Of a stretch of 64,000 nt of DNA, positions 55,013 to 64,000 are shown piece by piece. Every line of letters begins with the position of its first letter. The first letter of the stretch is position 1. The position numbers and the translations under genes were made by a program. The notes under the pieces were generated by a model, which searched no databases, had not been told where the DNA came from, and was given only the letters and a program-made list of their open reading frames with translations. Source of the stretch: Pigmentibacter ruber (lineage in GTDB: Bacteria > Bdellovibrionota_B > Oligoflexia > Silvanigrellales > Silvanigrellaceae); contig NZ_WSSC01000001.1 in the NCBI RefSeq assembly GCF_009792895.1, positions 124,001-188,000 on the forward strand, given 5' to 3'.

Positions 55013-55738
55013 ATGTCAATATTACGTTCTCAAGGTCGTTCACCTTCTCAACCTAGAGCTATAAAAATAACTCCAAAATATTTAAAAAATCCTGTTGGCT
55101 CTGTTTTAGTTGAATATGGGGAGACTAAGGTTTTATGTTCCGCAACAGTTGAAGAAACAGTTCCAAACTGGATGCGTGGGACTCGTGGACAAGGCTGGAT
55201 AACTGCTGAGTATGCCTTATTACCAGCTTCAACACTAGACCGTACAAAAAGAGAAAGACAGTATCTATCTGGAAGAACACAAGAAATTCAAAGACTCATT
55301 GGCAGATCTCTGCGTTCAGTTGTAGATTTAAAGCAATTAGGTGAACGAACAATTATAATTGACTGTGATGTTCTACATGCTGATGGTGGAACTAGAACAG
55401 CATCCATTACTGGTGGTTATGTAGCGTTAAAATTAGCTATAGAAGCTCTCATAAAACAAAATAAAATTAGAAATAATAATAATCCTCTCAAAGACGCTGT
55501 AGCAGCTATTTCTTTAGGAGTTTTTGAAGATCAAATTTTTGTCGATTTAGATTATCAAGAAGATTTAAAAGCAGATGTCGATCTTAATGTAGTTATGACG
55601 GCCACAGGACAATTATTGGAGGTTCAAGGCACTGCAGAAAAACGTCCATTTACTCGTGAACAGTTAAATAAGATGTTAGATCTAGCTTCGGATGCTTTAA
55701 AAGAAGTATTTGATGAACAAAATGCTGCATTTGCTTGA
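55013..55738 (+). CDS. rph: Ribonuclease PH
   Basis: The protein has 241 residues. ILRSQGRSPSQPRAIKITP at the start, GSVLVEYGETKVLCSATVEE, GWITAEYALLP, TIIIDCDVLHADGGTRTASI and the C-terminal TAEKRPFTREQL are the RNase PH marks. It trims tRNA 3' ends by phosphorolysis. AGAGG lies before ATG 55013. It overlaps no gene and is followed eight bases later by the phosphofructokinase start. Confidence 0.96.
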   Translation: MSILRSQGRSPSQPRAIKITPKYLKNPVGSVLVEYGETKVLCSATVEETVPNWMRGTRGQGWITAEYALLPASTLDRTKRERQYLSGRTQEIQRLIGRSLRSVVDLKQLGERTIIIDCDVLHADGGTRTASITGGYVALKLAIEALIKQNKIRNNNNPLKDAVAAISLGVFEDQIFVDLDYQEDLKADVDLNVVMTATGQLLEVQGTAEKRPFTREQLNKMLDLASDALKEVFDEQNAAFA

Positions 55739-55746
55739 GGTTATTT

Positions 55747-57117
55747 ATGAATAAGGGCATTGAAATTAAACCAGAAACTTTTCAAGTCGAAAGCCTAATT
55801 CCAGCTTTTGGCCAGGCTAATATTTCGTCACCATTAAAAGGTTCTTTCCAAACTGAAAATTTTATTGATGATGGAAAAGATAGAATTTTGGTTGATATTT
55901 CTTTAGAAGGATTGCTTAAAGCGTCCCGCCCAGATAATGGAAAAATTTTGTTTCAGCCACCCACATTTGAGCTTGCAGGTCCACGAGAAAAAATTTTTTG
56001 GAATCCTGAAAATTTAAAAGTTGCAATCGTAACTTGTGGGGGGTTAGCTCCAGGGTTAAACAATGTCATACAAAATTTAGTTACCTTTTTGTTTGAAAGG
56101 TATCGTGTAAAAAATATCTATGGAGTTCCCTATGGCTATCAAGGTTTTACACACGATCCTTTAACAAAAAGATTTGCTTTTGGTTGGAGACGTCTAGATG
56201 CACTTTCAGTTCAAAACATTGATTTTGAAGGTGGGAGTGTTTTAGGAACGGGTAGAGGGCATTCAAATCCTGTATCTATTGTTGACGCGTTAATGCTTAG
56301 AGATATTAATATTTTATTTACTATCGGTGGAGATGGCACTTTAGCTGGTGCAAATGCAATTCATGAAGAAATAAAAAGAAGGAAGGTACCTATTGCATTA
56401 ATAGGTATACCTAAAACTATTGATAACGATGTTCTTTGGGTAAGTAAAACATTTGGATTTGAGTCTGCGGTTGGAAAAGCTGTTGAAGCTCTTCGCTGTG
56501 CACAAACTGAGGCGCGTTCTGCTTTCCATGGAATTGGTCTGGTAAAAATAATGGGAAGAAATTGTGGTGCATTAACTGCAACAGCTGCAGTCGCTATGAA
56601 TGACATTGATTTTGTTCTCGTCCCAGAGGTTCCAATCGTTCTTGATGGACAAAATGGATTGCTCAATGCAATTGTCCGAAGAGTGATAGAAAAAGGTTAT
56701 ATTACAATTGCTGTAGCAGAAGGTGCTGGACAAGATTTATTCCCACCTTCGGAAATTCAAAAAGACCTTAGTGGAAATATAAAATTAAAGGATATTGGGA
56801 AATTTTTGCAACAGAAAATTACTGAAGAATTTAAAGCTAGGAATATTGAAACTACTTTAAAATATATTGATCCTAGTTATATGTTACGTTCTCAAACTAC
56901 ATCAGCAGATGATTCTGTTTTTTGCGCTAAGTTAGGTCAAAATGCAGTGCATGCAGCAATGGCAGGAAAAACAGGTTGTATGATAGGTTATGCTTTTGAA
57001 CATTTTACCCATGTCCCGTTGACAGCCGTAGCATTAGGGAAAAAGCATTTGGACATCAATGAACCTCTTTGGCTTTCTGTACTAGCTTCTACTGGACAAC
57101 CTGCACAATGGAAATAA
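55747..57117 (+). CDS. 6-phosphofructokinase, long type
   Basis: The start is put at ATG 55747 with GAGG seven bases upstream, giving 456 residues. Motifs: VTCGGLAPGLNNVIQNLV (first nucleotide loop), IGGDGTLAGANAI and GIPKTIDNDV. Gly after GGD (GGDGT) fits ATP as donor, while Lys in PKTIDND is usual in PPi-dependent and long-type enzymes. The combination is known from plant/trypanosome-type ATP-PFKs, so ATP use is the better guess. It catalyses fructose 6-phosphate phosphorylation. It follows rph in one operon. Confidence 0.88.
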   Translation: MNKGIEIKPETFQVESLIPAFGQANISSPLKGSFQTENFIDDGKDRILVDISLEGLLKASRPDNGKILFQPPTFELAGPREKIFWNPENLKVAIVTCGGLAPGLNNVIQNLVTFLFERYRVKNIYGVPYGYQGFTHDPLTKRFAFGWRRLDALSVQNIDFEGGSVLGTGRGHSNPVSIVDALMLRDINILFTIGGDGTLAGANAIHEEIKRRKVPIALIGIPKTIDNDVLWVSKTFGFESAVGKAVEALRCAQTEARSAFHGIGLVKIMGRNCGALTATAAVAMNDIDFVLVPEVPIVLDGQNGLLNAIVRRVIEKGYITIAVAEGAGQDLFPPSEIQKDLSGNIKLKDIGKFLQQKITEEFKARNIETTLKYIDPSYMLRSQTTSADDSVFCAKLGQNAVHAAMAGKTGCMIGYAFEHFTHVPLTAVALGKKHLDINEPLWLSVLASTGQPAQWK

Positions 57118-57222
57118 AACATTTTTCCAATATGTTTTAACTTTTATAACTACATAGTTAAAACGCATTTATTATTTTCCTTAAGAATAAATTATGAGCA
57201 AGATTTCTAATTATGTTTCTGT

Positions 57223-57528
57223 TTAAAAGCATGAAACATTTCCTTTTGGCATAATAAAAATCGTATATGTTGCTGTTTCTGCACAATTTGATGAGCTTGT
57301 TGGATATATAGCGACATTTGCTGCTGTCCAATTCTGGCAAGAGCTTAGTGAACAAAATCCACCTGCAGAGCCCAAATTGTAACCTAATGCATTTATGCAA
57401 CTTGAATTGTTTTGACATGACCAACTTGCATAATATCTTGGCTCATAATTATAGTCGTTACCTTTATAGCAAGCGGTTTGAGTTAAGATAAAATGAAAAA
57501 TGAATATTATAAAAATTCGTCTTAACAC
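57223..57528 (-). CDS. Small exported Cys-rich protein
   Basis: The protein has 101 residues and a GTG start at 57528 with GGGGAG six bases upstream. A hydrophobic signal ends LTQTAC, which may be a lipobox of low quality. The mature part has seven or so cysteines in pairs (WSCQNNSSC, GFCSLSSC) and no recognised motif. It may be disulphide-bonded. It lies just downstream of the toxin-like operon, same strand, and might be its last gene, 36 bases after it. Confidence 0.55.
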   Translation of the reverse strand: MLRRIFIIFIFHFILTQTACYKGNDYNYEPRYYASWSCQNNSSCINALGYNLGSAGGFCSLSSCQNWTAANVAIYPTSSSNCAETATYTIFIMPKGNVSCF

Positions 57529-57564
57529 TTCAACTCCCCAAGCGTAATAAAAAATAAGATTATA

Positions 57565-60009
57565 TTATTCTTTAGCAAAAAATGTTCCTGATTGCGATAG
57601 GTACCAGCCTAATAATTTATTTTCAGCACTAAAAGTCAATACATTTTCATTAATTCGATATTTTTTATTTTTAGCAATTTCTTTTAAATCATCAAATTTA
57701 ATTTTAGATTCATTAAAAGAGAAAATTTTTATAATACTATTATCGTTTATGCACAATACAACTTCAGAATCCGTAATAAAATATAACTTGTCTTTATCAA
57801 ATTTGAAATTTAAAATATTTGCTTCAATCAATTCTAGTGTATTTGTACTTTCAGAAATGTAATATAAATCTCTTATCAATGGGTTATATAAAAATATACC
57901 ACTCTTATTTTTTCCAATAATTATTAGATCATTTTTATTTATTCTATTTGGGTTTAATGGATTAATGAAAATACTATTTTTTGTATCAAACCAAGCTTTA
58001 TTATTTCGAGTTAAATAATTTTCAATCTCAACAAAACTTACCTTTTGGTCATTTTTATGCAATATTTCATTCAGAAAATTTTCTGGATTAGAGATATTTT
58101 GTTTACTAAAATCGTAACTAGGAATTAAGTTTTTTCCTATATTTTCATCAAATACTTTATACACACCATTTTTTTGCTTTATAATAATTTCTTTTGGTTT
58201 ACTACCTGGTACAAAATGCAGGAGTTTATTCCCAATAAAAATTGTATTTCCAAAGTAAGTAGTCTCACCTAGAATATCAGTTGCATCGATAAACCATTTG
58301 TCTTTACTATTCGCCTCAAATTGATATTCCGCATAATTAGAAATTTTTAAATAGTAGTCTCCGCCATTGCCTTTAAATTTGTATTGAATTTTATTCGCTA
58401 GATCGTATGGAATTTTGGGAACTACAAGTATATTTTTAGTAGAGCTTAATGTTACATCTATTTCTGTTGGAATAAAGCGAATATCAAAATCATTAACTAC
58501 ATGCTGATAGAATTTCCAATTAAAAAATTCATAAATAAATTTAAATTTATTTGAACGTTGAATGTTCCGAAGTTTTTCTAAGCTCGGAGAATTAGCGTGG
58601 TGGATACCAGGGACTGCGGCATAAGAATATTCAACATAGGCTTCAGGCATAGTAGGTAATAAAATTGGTTTTGAGTTGTTGTATGATAACTCTTTTGTTG
58701 ATTCAAAATTAAATGCTGAAAGCAAAGAAAAAGTTTTTTCTTTATTATTTGAAATTGCAGGAGAATCTGTTAGCCTAGGAAGTGAATAAAATACTCCACC
58801 ATACTCTTCCCAATTTTCTGTTTCATAAACATAATAGTCACCAAAATTAATTTTTATCTTACTAGAATCTGATAAATCTATCTTTTTTATTGGGGCATGT
58901 TGAACAGGATATTTTTTTTCTCCTGATATTACAGTTGGCCTAAGGTGAACTAAGTTGTTGTAAGAAAAATTAGCGTAAGAAAACTCAATGAATTTTTGAT
59001 AAATATTATTTTTTCCAAATTCTTGATAACTGTTGTAAAAGTTAATTAATTTCTCACTATTAGTTTTTACACTTTCAATTGTATTGACACTGTGTGAATT
59101 AATTGGCTCATAATAAACGTCTATATCTTTTATATCATCTAACATGCTATCAATTGATGATGAAATTGTTTTTTCGTTATTGAAAAAAGAGTTTTTTATA
59201 TTACTGAATTTTTTTGATTGGTCATAAAAAAATTGAGAAAAATTTGCATTTGTTCTTTTTTCTATTCTTTCAGAGTAAAAATCATTAAAATCAAAATTTA
59301 TGAATTCTATATTAAGTAAATTCTTTTCTAAAAAACTCTCAAAATTTTTGCTAAATGTTTCTAATTCATCAGGAATAATTGTTAAATTTTTTCCTAATTG
59401 TATAATTAGATTTTTTTTATCGACAGCTTCAAAGTCAATCAGACTAAATCCAGCTAAAAAATGTGCGAATAAGTATTTGTTCAAATTAGAATTATTAGCA
59501 TTTTTAAATTCATTAATAATTTGATTAATAATATAAATAGATCGAAAGTCCGAACTTTTTACTTTTTGTTTAAATTCATAGTTAGAGTAATATATAAAAT
59601 ATTTATTTAGATTTTTAATATTAGTTTGTATGGCACTTAGTAATTGGAGAAATGAATTTAAATCTTCATCAACATCAATATTGATATCCATTGTAATAAA
59701 TTGTTCAGTACTGATCAAAGTTAATTTTCTCTCATCGTTTTCAATAAGAATAGGAAAAAGATCATTTTCAATTTTGTATTTATTAACTAATTTTGCATAT
59801 GTTTTTAAAAAATCAGTAGCAATAGTTTTTGATAGCAATTTTAAATCATAATATTCTTTTGAAAATTGTTCATTTTTGAATTGCTTATTTTCATGAATAT
59901 AATTTTTAATTATATTTTCTTTATTATCGTTTTTATCTGTTTTTTTACTGCAATAAACGTTAAAAAATGCCACAGATGTAAGGAGAAATGCTTTAATAGA
60001 GTTATTCAT
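57565..60009 (-). CDS. TcdA/TcdB pore-region-like exported protein, short paralogue
   Basis: The protein has 814 residues, AAGGA before ATG 60009 and a signal peptide ending VYC; the residue before Cys20 is unusual, so lipidation is uncertain. It is paralogous to the upstream 974-residue protein over its length. From about residue 390 it matches the delivery region of clostridial TcdB in my recollection: YVYETENWEEYGG, PILLPTMPEAYVEYSYAAVPG, IQYKFKGNGGDYYLKISNY, DKWFIDATD and a final LLGWYLSQSG. The hydrophobic segment that precedes this in the paralogue and in TcdB is missing. No glucosyltransferase, protease or CROP domain is present. Function is inferred to support the pore protein. Confidence 0.65.
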   Translation of the reverse strand: MNNSIKAFLLTSVAFFNVYCSKKTDKNDNKENIIKNYIHENKQFKNEQFSKEYYDLKLLSKTIATDFLKTYAKLVNKYKIENDLFPILIENDERKLTLISTEQFITMDINIDVDEDLNSFLQLLSAIQTNIKNLNKYFIYYSNYEFKQKVKSSDFRSIYIINQIINEFKNANNSNLNKYLFAHFLAGFSLIDFEAVDKKNLIIQLGKNLTIIPDELETFSKNFESFLEKNLLNIEFINFDFNDFYSERIEKRTNANFSQFFYDQSKKFSNIKNSFFNNEKTISSSIDSMLDDIKDIDVYYEPINSHSVNTIESVKTNSEKLINFYNSYQEFGKNNIYQKFIEFSYANFSYNNLVHLRPTVISGEKKYPVQHAPIKKIDLSDSSKIKINFGDYYVYETENWEEYGGVFYSLPRLTDSPAISNNKEKTFSLLSAFNFESTKELSYNNSKPILLPTMPEAYVEYSYAAVPGIHHANSPSLEKLRNIQRSNKFKFIYEFFNWKFYQHVVNDFDIRFIPTEIDVTLSSTKNILVVPKIPYDLANKIQYKFKGNGGDYYLKISNYAEYQFEANSKDKWFIDATDILGETTYFGNTIFIGNKLLHFVPGSKPKEIIIKQKNGVYKVFDENIGKNLIPSYDFSKQNISNPENFLNEILHKNDQKVSFVEIENYLTRNNKAWFDTKNSIFINPLNPNRINKNDLIIIGKNKSGIFLYNPLIRDLYYISESTNTLELIEANILNFKFDKDKLYFITDSEVVLCINDNSIIKIFSFNESKIKFDDLKEIAKNKKYRINENVLTFSAENKLLGWYLSQSGTFFAKE

Positions 60010-60023
60010 TTGTTATATCCTTT

Positions 60024-62948
60024 TTAGCCTATTTTATTTTTAAAAAAATCAGAAATTTTTTGTAAAAATGTTGGTTCATTTTTAAGATCTTTACTCATAA
60101 AAGAGTCATTATTTTTTAAATACCATCCGGTAAAAATATCATTATCATTAAAAATAAGAATTTCGTCGCTCAAATTTAAATTGTATTCAGCGGCTATATC
60201 CTTAATAATTTGAGGGTTATTCTCCGCTGCTTTGATAGAAATTAAATGTTTAATATTTTCTTTAACTGCAATTCCTATGTTTTCCTTTGTTTTATAATAT
60301 AAATTATTATTTTCAAAATAAAATTCATTAATTTCATCATCAACAAGATCTAGCGGATTATTATGAATAAGAGCATTTTCTTCATAGGGCATTGAATATA
60401 ATTCTTTTCTTACTGGATTATAGAAATAGTAATATTTAGTTGATTTCCCAACAATGACTAAATTTTGATTTAATCTGGTATACCTAGTGTACTTTCTTAT
60501 TCCATTTTCCACAGGATTTGGTGCAATTATTTTATTATTATCAATTTCAAACCATGCTTTTTTATCTTTTACTTTATCGTAATTTTCAATTTCAATGTAA
60601 CCAGAAGGTTGAATTTGATAATTGATATTTTCTTGAACAATTTGTTTAATATTGTCATTAGCATTAAAATCTATAGACATAATTTTAAATGCATTTACAT
60701 TTTGATCGAATTTTCTATATACACCTTCGTGAGTTAAAACAATTAATTCTTTTGGAAACTTTTTTTCTAGAAATTTAATAGAAGTTTTTCCTATTTTTAA
60801 TTCATTTTCTAAAATCCTAATATTTTTCTCTGTATCTTGGGCGTCTATAAACCATTTTTCCGTTTGACTTGAATTTATACTGTAATTCGAATCATTCGAT
60901 ATTTTTAAGTAATAATTACCATTGCCACTGACAAAATTATAATGAATTTTATTTTTCCAGTCTTGCGGGTAAATAGGAGAGAAAAATGAATAATCACTAT
61001 CACCAAGAAGGAGTTGAACAGTCGTTGGTTGAAAATCAAATCTCATAGAACGAATAGCATATTCTAATGGATGTGGACGAAAGTAATTAAACATAAATTT
61101 GAAATTTTTTTCTTGAATTTCTCGCAATGCCTCTAGTTTATTGCTGTAACTGCCAATTATACCAGGAGTATAAGCAAAGCGATAAGATATATATGATTCG
61201 GGTACCATTGGTAGAATAATAGGAGCGTCTTCGATGAATTGCATTTCTTTTTGTGGAATAAAAGAATATGCGTTATTTAAAGAAATTACTTGTTGTTTGT
61301 CATCAATTGAAGCGGGATCTTCTCCAAATGGATGCAATACAGGACTGTTAAATAACCATCCACCATATTCTTTCCAGCGAATTGTTTCATATAAATAATG
61401 GGTTCCATAAGAGATTTTTACTTTATTTTTTTCTCTCAGATCTAATTCTTTAATTACAATATCATGATTTTTTGCGTTTTGTTTTAAATTTCCATGATCA
61501 TCCTCGCTATAACTGTAGTCTTTATAGGCAAAATTATTAATTGCTTTAATTTCAGTATGAGTTCTAAATGATGTTTTAAAGTTTTTGTTAATTCCGACTG
61601 TTTGATAATCTATTTTATAGTGATTAAAACGTTCTGCAATTTCTTCTGCTTCTGAAACGGCTTGCGCCGAAGCAGAGGCAAATCCAGTGAAACCAATTGC
61701 CAGTCCTGTGAATGGGATGGTTAACACACCAACTGCTGCAGAAGCAGTTAAAGCTCCGGTTTTATAGAGAACTAAATTTGTTATTCCCATGAATAAACCA
61801 GCAGTATCGAATCCCAATTGTGTACCATATTGAATTCTTTCAGCTGTTGTATCAGATTTAATATATTCAGTAATGCTGAGACCAACGCTAACTACATTTA
61901 AAATTGAGCCTGCTGTAGATGAAATATTGCTAATTTTAGTCATTAATTTAGATGCATTTATTTTTTGTTTAGTAAGAGCTTTGATTAATTCTGCCATTTG
62001 AATAGTATCGCTGACAACTTGTTCGCCTAAACTTGCCAAATTTACATAAGTATGAGCTTTTAAATATTCACTCATATTCTTGTTAAATTCAAATTTATTA
62101 TCAATACTACTTCTTTCAAATAAATCAAATAAAGTTTGAATGATTAAGGCGGCTGTTAATCCTTGTGTTCCATGCACATTTAATAAATGAATATCATAAT
62201 TATTATCTATGCTTCGAAATTGTTTCAGACGTGTATAATTTTCGGCTAAGTAACTTTTAAATTTGGAAATATTTTTAATTTCTTCATTATCAGAAATTGA
62301 AATAGATTTTACTTCATAACTTTTTTTATTCATAAAGGAAATAGTTTTATTCGACTCATGAAAATCTTCTAGAAGAGGAAAAAATTCTGATGAAAGGTTA
62401 TTTTTTCTTGCTATCTCATTCACAGTATTGGAAAACTTTTTTGCAATAAAAGTTGATTCATAAATTGCATAATATTTTTCAAAAGAAAAGTCATGTCTGT
62501 TAAAATTATCAAATGAAGGTTCATTACTAAAATTTATAAATTTGTTTTTATCCGTTAATATTTTAATATTTTCATATATTTCATGTTTTTTCTTAATAAA
62601 GTTTAAATGTTCTTCTTCAGATAAATTTTTAATTTCTGGGAGATATTTTCGATATATTTCTTCCAGTTTATTTAATAATAAATGAGAGTTATAAATATTT
62701 TCATCTTTTTTTATGAAATACCAATCAAAAGCTTCATCTATTTCATCGTATTCTTTACTAGAAATAATTTTCTTAAGTGATTTTTTTAAATTTTCTATAC
62801 CACTATTAAATTCAGTACCAGTGCAAGAATTAAAATTATTACTTGTTATAATTTTTTTTTCTTCAAGTACTTCATTTTTTTTACAACTAGTAAGTAATAA
62901 TATACTTGCCAGTATTGTAATATGTGTTTTTAAATTTTTTACAAACAT
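60024..62948 (-). CDS. TcdA/TcdB pore-forming-region-like lipoprotein
   Basis: The protein has 974 residues, AAAGGA before ATG 62948 and a lipoprotein signal ending LTSC (Cys22). Residues 345-430 form a hydrophobic segment: SILNVVSVGLSITEYI, DTAGLFMGITNLVLY, LTASAAVGVLTIPFTGL. This is like the TcdB segment reading IVSTIIDGVSLGAAI and LLVPLAGISAGI that inserts into membranes. Before it, DIHLLNVHGTQGL, and after it, HYLYETIRWKEYGG, IILPMVPESYISYRFAYTPG, HYNFVSGNGNYYLKIS and EKWFIDAQD, follow the same order as TcdB residues roughly 830-1300. The end FTGWYLKNND recalls TcdB ILTGYYLKDD. It lacks the glucosyltransferase, protease and CROP parts. It would be an outer-membrane lipoprotein that forms or assists a pore; the toxin role is inferred. 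Confidence 0.7.
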   Translation of the reverse strand: MFVKNLKTHITILASILLLTSCKKNEVLEEKKIITSNNFNSCTGTEFNSGIENLKKSLKKIISSKEYDEIDEAFDWYFIKKDENIYNSHLLLNKLEEIYRKYLPEIKNLSEEEHLNFIKKKHEIYENIKILTDKNKFINFSNEPSFDNFNRHDFSFEKYYAIYESTFIAKKFSNTVNEIARKNNLSSEFFPLLEDFHESNKTISFMNKKSYEVKSISISDNEEIKNISKFKSYLAENYTRLKQFRSIDNNYDIHLLNVHGTQGLTAALIIQTLFDLFERSSIDNKFEFNKNMSEYLKAHTYVNLASLGEQVVSDTIQMAELIKALTKQKINASKLMTKISNISSTAGSILNVVSVGLSITEYIKSDTTAERIQYGTQLGFDTAGLFMGITNLVLYKTGALTASAAVGVLTIPFTGLAIGFTGFASASAQAVSEAEEIAERFNHYKIDYQTVGINKNFKTSFRTHTEIKAINNFAYKDYSYSEDDHGNLKQNAKNHDIVIKELDLREKNKVKISYGTHYLYETIRWKEYGGWLFNSPVLHPFGEDPASIDDKQQVISLNNAYSFIPQKEMQFIEDAPIILPMVPESYISYRFAYTPGIIGSYSNKLEALREIQEKNFKFMFNYFRPHPLEYAIRSMRFDFQPTTVQLLLGDSDYSFFSPIYPQDWKNKIHYNFVSGNGNYYLKISNDSNYSINSSQTEKWFIDAQDTEKNIRILENELKIGKTSIKFLEKKFPKELIVLTHEGVYRKFDQNVNAFKIMSIDFNANDNIKQIVQENINYQIQPSGYIEIENYDKVKDKKAWFEIDNNKIIAPNPVENGIRKYTRYTRLNQNLVIVGKSTKYYYFYNPVRKELYSMPYEENALIHNNPLDLVDDEINEFYFENNNLYYKTKENIGIAVKENIKHLISIKAAENNPQIIKDIAAEYNLNLSDEILIFNDNDIFTGWYLKNNDSFMSKDLKNEPTFLQKISDFFKNKIG

Positions 62949-62959
62949 ATATTGTCCTT

Positions 62960-64000
62960 TTAATTATATAAGTCTTTCAAATTTTTTGGCAGTACTTGGT
63001 ATATTTCTACTTTTAGATCTGGCCTTAGTCTGTTAAAGTAATGAAAAGCATTTGTGCATGATAAACATACAGGTAAAGATGAATAAATTGTTAATTTACC
63101 TTCAGTATTTATGCCTGATTTTTCTGTTTTGTTTAGTAAAGTTTCAAGTATCTTAATTTCTGCATCAGCATCTCTTTGATTAGTATTTAATTCTCTATTT
63201 GATGCATCAATTAATTTGTCCTTTTCAAGATTTGATTGCAGACTATTTATTTCATTTAAAAAAAAGTTATTTGAATCTTCAACTTTAAACGCAGGAAGTT
63301 TTGTATTTTCAGCTGAATAATTTGCAAAATATTGTTTTGTTTTTTCGTTATTGTTAAATTTAATATTTGTACCGCTTACTGTATAGTATTCTGTGGGTAT
63401 TTCACCTACCAGAGATGTTGACTTTGTACTCAATTCAAGAATAGCATATGCAACAGTTTTTATATTTCCTTTATTTGATAAAGTTAAGTCGTTTAGATAT
63501 TTCTTTCTTAAATCTTCTACTGAAGTTCTATCACTTTCATTAAAAGTAGTTTCAACTGGATTTTTTATTTTGACACGAATTTTATCTAATGCGGCTTTAA
63601 AAGTATCAAATTGTTTCTTTCCTAAAGTTGTATCAGCTATAATATTTTTTGGCTCTATGAAAGAGCTTGGCTTGTCAAACTTTATCTGAAAAATTGCACT
63701 TTTATTATTTTGTAAATCTTCTTTTTTTATGAGAAGTGAATTATATAGTTTGTATTGTTTTTTAGCTTCATTCAAATCAATAGAAACTACGTCAACTGGA
63801 TGAATTTCTCCTTCTTTAATTTTATATTTTTTTACTCCAATATTTTGAATAAATCCATCAGCTTCAAGTTTATATGAACTAGTTTCCCTATTATGAAACC
63901 AAGAATTTACTTGATTGGCTTTATTAGGAACTAAAACATGCAAGTAATAAACTGATTCTACTCCTGCAAATTTAGTCAAAGCATCACTAACTGGAAATAA
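62960..64000 (-). CDS. C-terminal part of a deaminase-toxin-like protein (5' end outside window)
   Basis: The frame is open to the window edge, so the N-terminus is missing; about 346 codons are visible. The last 75 residues carry a cytidine-deaminase-fold signature: DADAEIKILETLL with the Glu of HAE/DAE, then GKLTIYSSLPVCLSCTNAF with the PxxCxxC-type zinc pair, then FNRLRPDLKVEIYQV. This is close to the Toxin-deaminase (BURPS668_1122-like) group of polymorphic toxins. The preceding 250 residues are not recognised. It is followed 11 bases later by the pore-like lipoprotein gene, so the three genes form an operon. Target (base in RNA or DNA, or NAD-like substrate) unknown. Confidence 0.7.
   Translation of the reverse strand, partial: LFPVSDALTKFAGVESVYYLHVLVPNKANQVNSWFHNRETSSYKLEADGFIQNIGVKKYKIKEGEIHPVDVVSIDLNEAKKQYKLYNSLLIKKEDLQNNKSAIFQIKFDKPSSFIEPKNIIADTTLGKKQFDTFKAALDKIRVKIKNPVETTFNESDRTSVEDLRKKYLNDLTLSNKGNIKTVAYAILELSTKSTSLVGEIPTEYYTVSGTNIKFNNNEKTKQYFANYSAENTKLPAFKVEDSNNFFLNEINSLQSNLEKDKLIDASNRELNTNQRDADAEIKILETLLNKTEKSGINTEGKLTIYSSLPVCLSCTNAFHYFNRLRPDLKVEIYQVLPKNLKDLYN

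Noticed and set aside
57134..57164. GTTTTAACT/AGTTAAAAC hairpin after the phosphofructokinase gene as a terminator
   Set aside because: The stem is AT-only and no T run follows, so I do not list it.

Overview
The window is very AT-rich DNA from a Gram-negative bacterium. Lipoprotein signals, outer-membrane barrels, a type VI secretion system (T6SS), 6S RNA and clean Shine-Dalgarno sites (AAGGAG and similar) all support this. Protein style, tandem DUF507, a FadN-type beta-oxidation protein and many secreted toxin-like proteins suggest the Silvanigrellales/Bdellovibrionota group (Silvanigrella, Fluviispira, Pigmentibacter, Spirobacillus). That placement is inference: there is no rRNA in the window.

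Layout. 1-8.7 kb is an accessory zone of decay: the start of an AAA ATPase gene, a vgrG scrap, an IS66 remnant carrying a 64-bp palindrome, a leucine-rich-repeat protein built from 144-bp tandem repeats, a dead IS4-type (Tn5/IS50-like) element with 36-bp ends, a periplasmic protein of unknown role, a dead IS1 element and the tail of a group II intron. 8.7-27.5 kb is one long minus-strand T6SS operon, read in the order tssJ-like, outer-membrane barrel, tssK, tssL, tssM, tssB, tssC, hcp, tssE, tssA, tssF, short tssG-like gene, second tssF, vgrG, PAAR, SleB-like hydrolase (probable effector). No clpV/tssH is present. 28-34.6 kb holds a secreted PLC-like phosphodiesterase, a DEAD-box-like protein with all catalytic motifs lost, secG, a GNAT acetyltransferase and a secreted GDSL lipase. 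34.8-50.4 kb is mostly core: fadA/fadN, an MHS transporter, a stand-alone CZB protein, an orphan PemK-like toxin, a BaiN-like flavoprotein, a solute-binding protein, dnaE with a double DUF507 gene, a TPR lipoprotein, rsmD, a class-IV aminotransferase and a 6S RNA. 50.5-57.5 kb carries a PocR-type sigma-54 activator, three envelope proteins (one with a metzincin-like zinc site), rph and a phosphofructokinase. 57.5-64 kb is a toxin-like operon running off the window: a protein ending in a nucleic-acid deaminase domain, followed by two paralogous exported proteins resembling the pore/translocation region of clostridial TcdA/TcdB.

How the parts fit. The T6SS, lipases, phosphodiesterase, LRR protein and TcdB-like operon form an exported arsenal for contact with other cells, set among normal housekeeping genes. 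The best candidates for something new are the TcdB-like/deaminase operon, the T6SS baseplate with two different TssF proteins around a reduced TssG, the barrel protein in the T6SS operon and the inactive DEAD-box homologue. All family calls come from motif reading by eye, without database searches.
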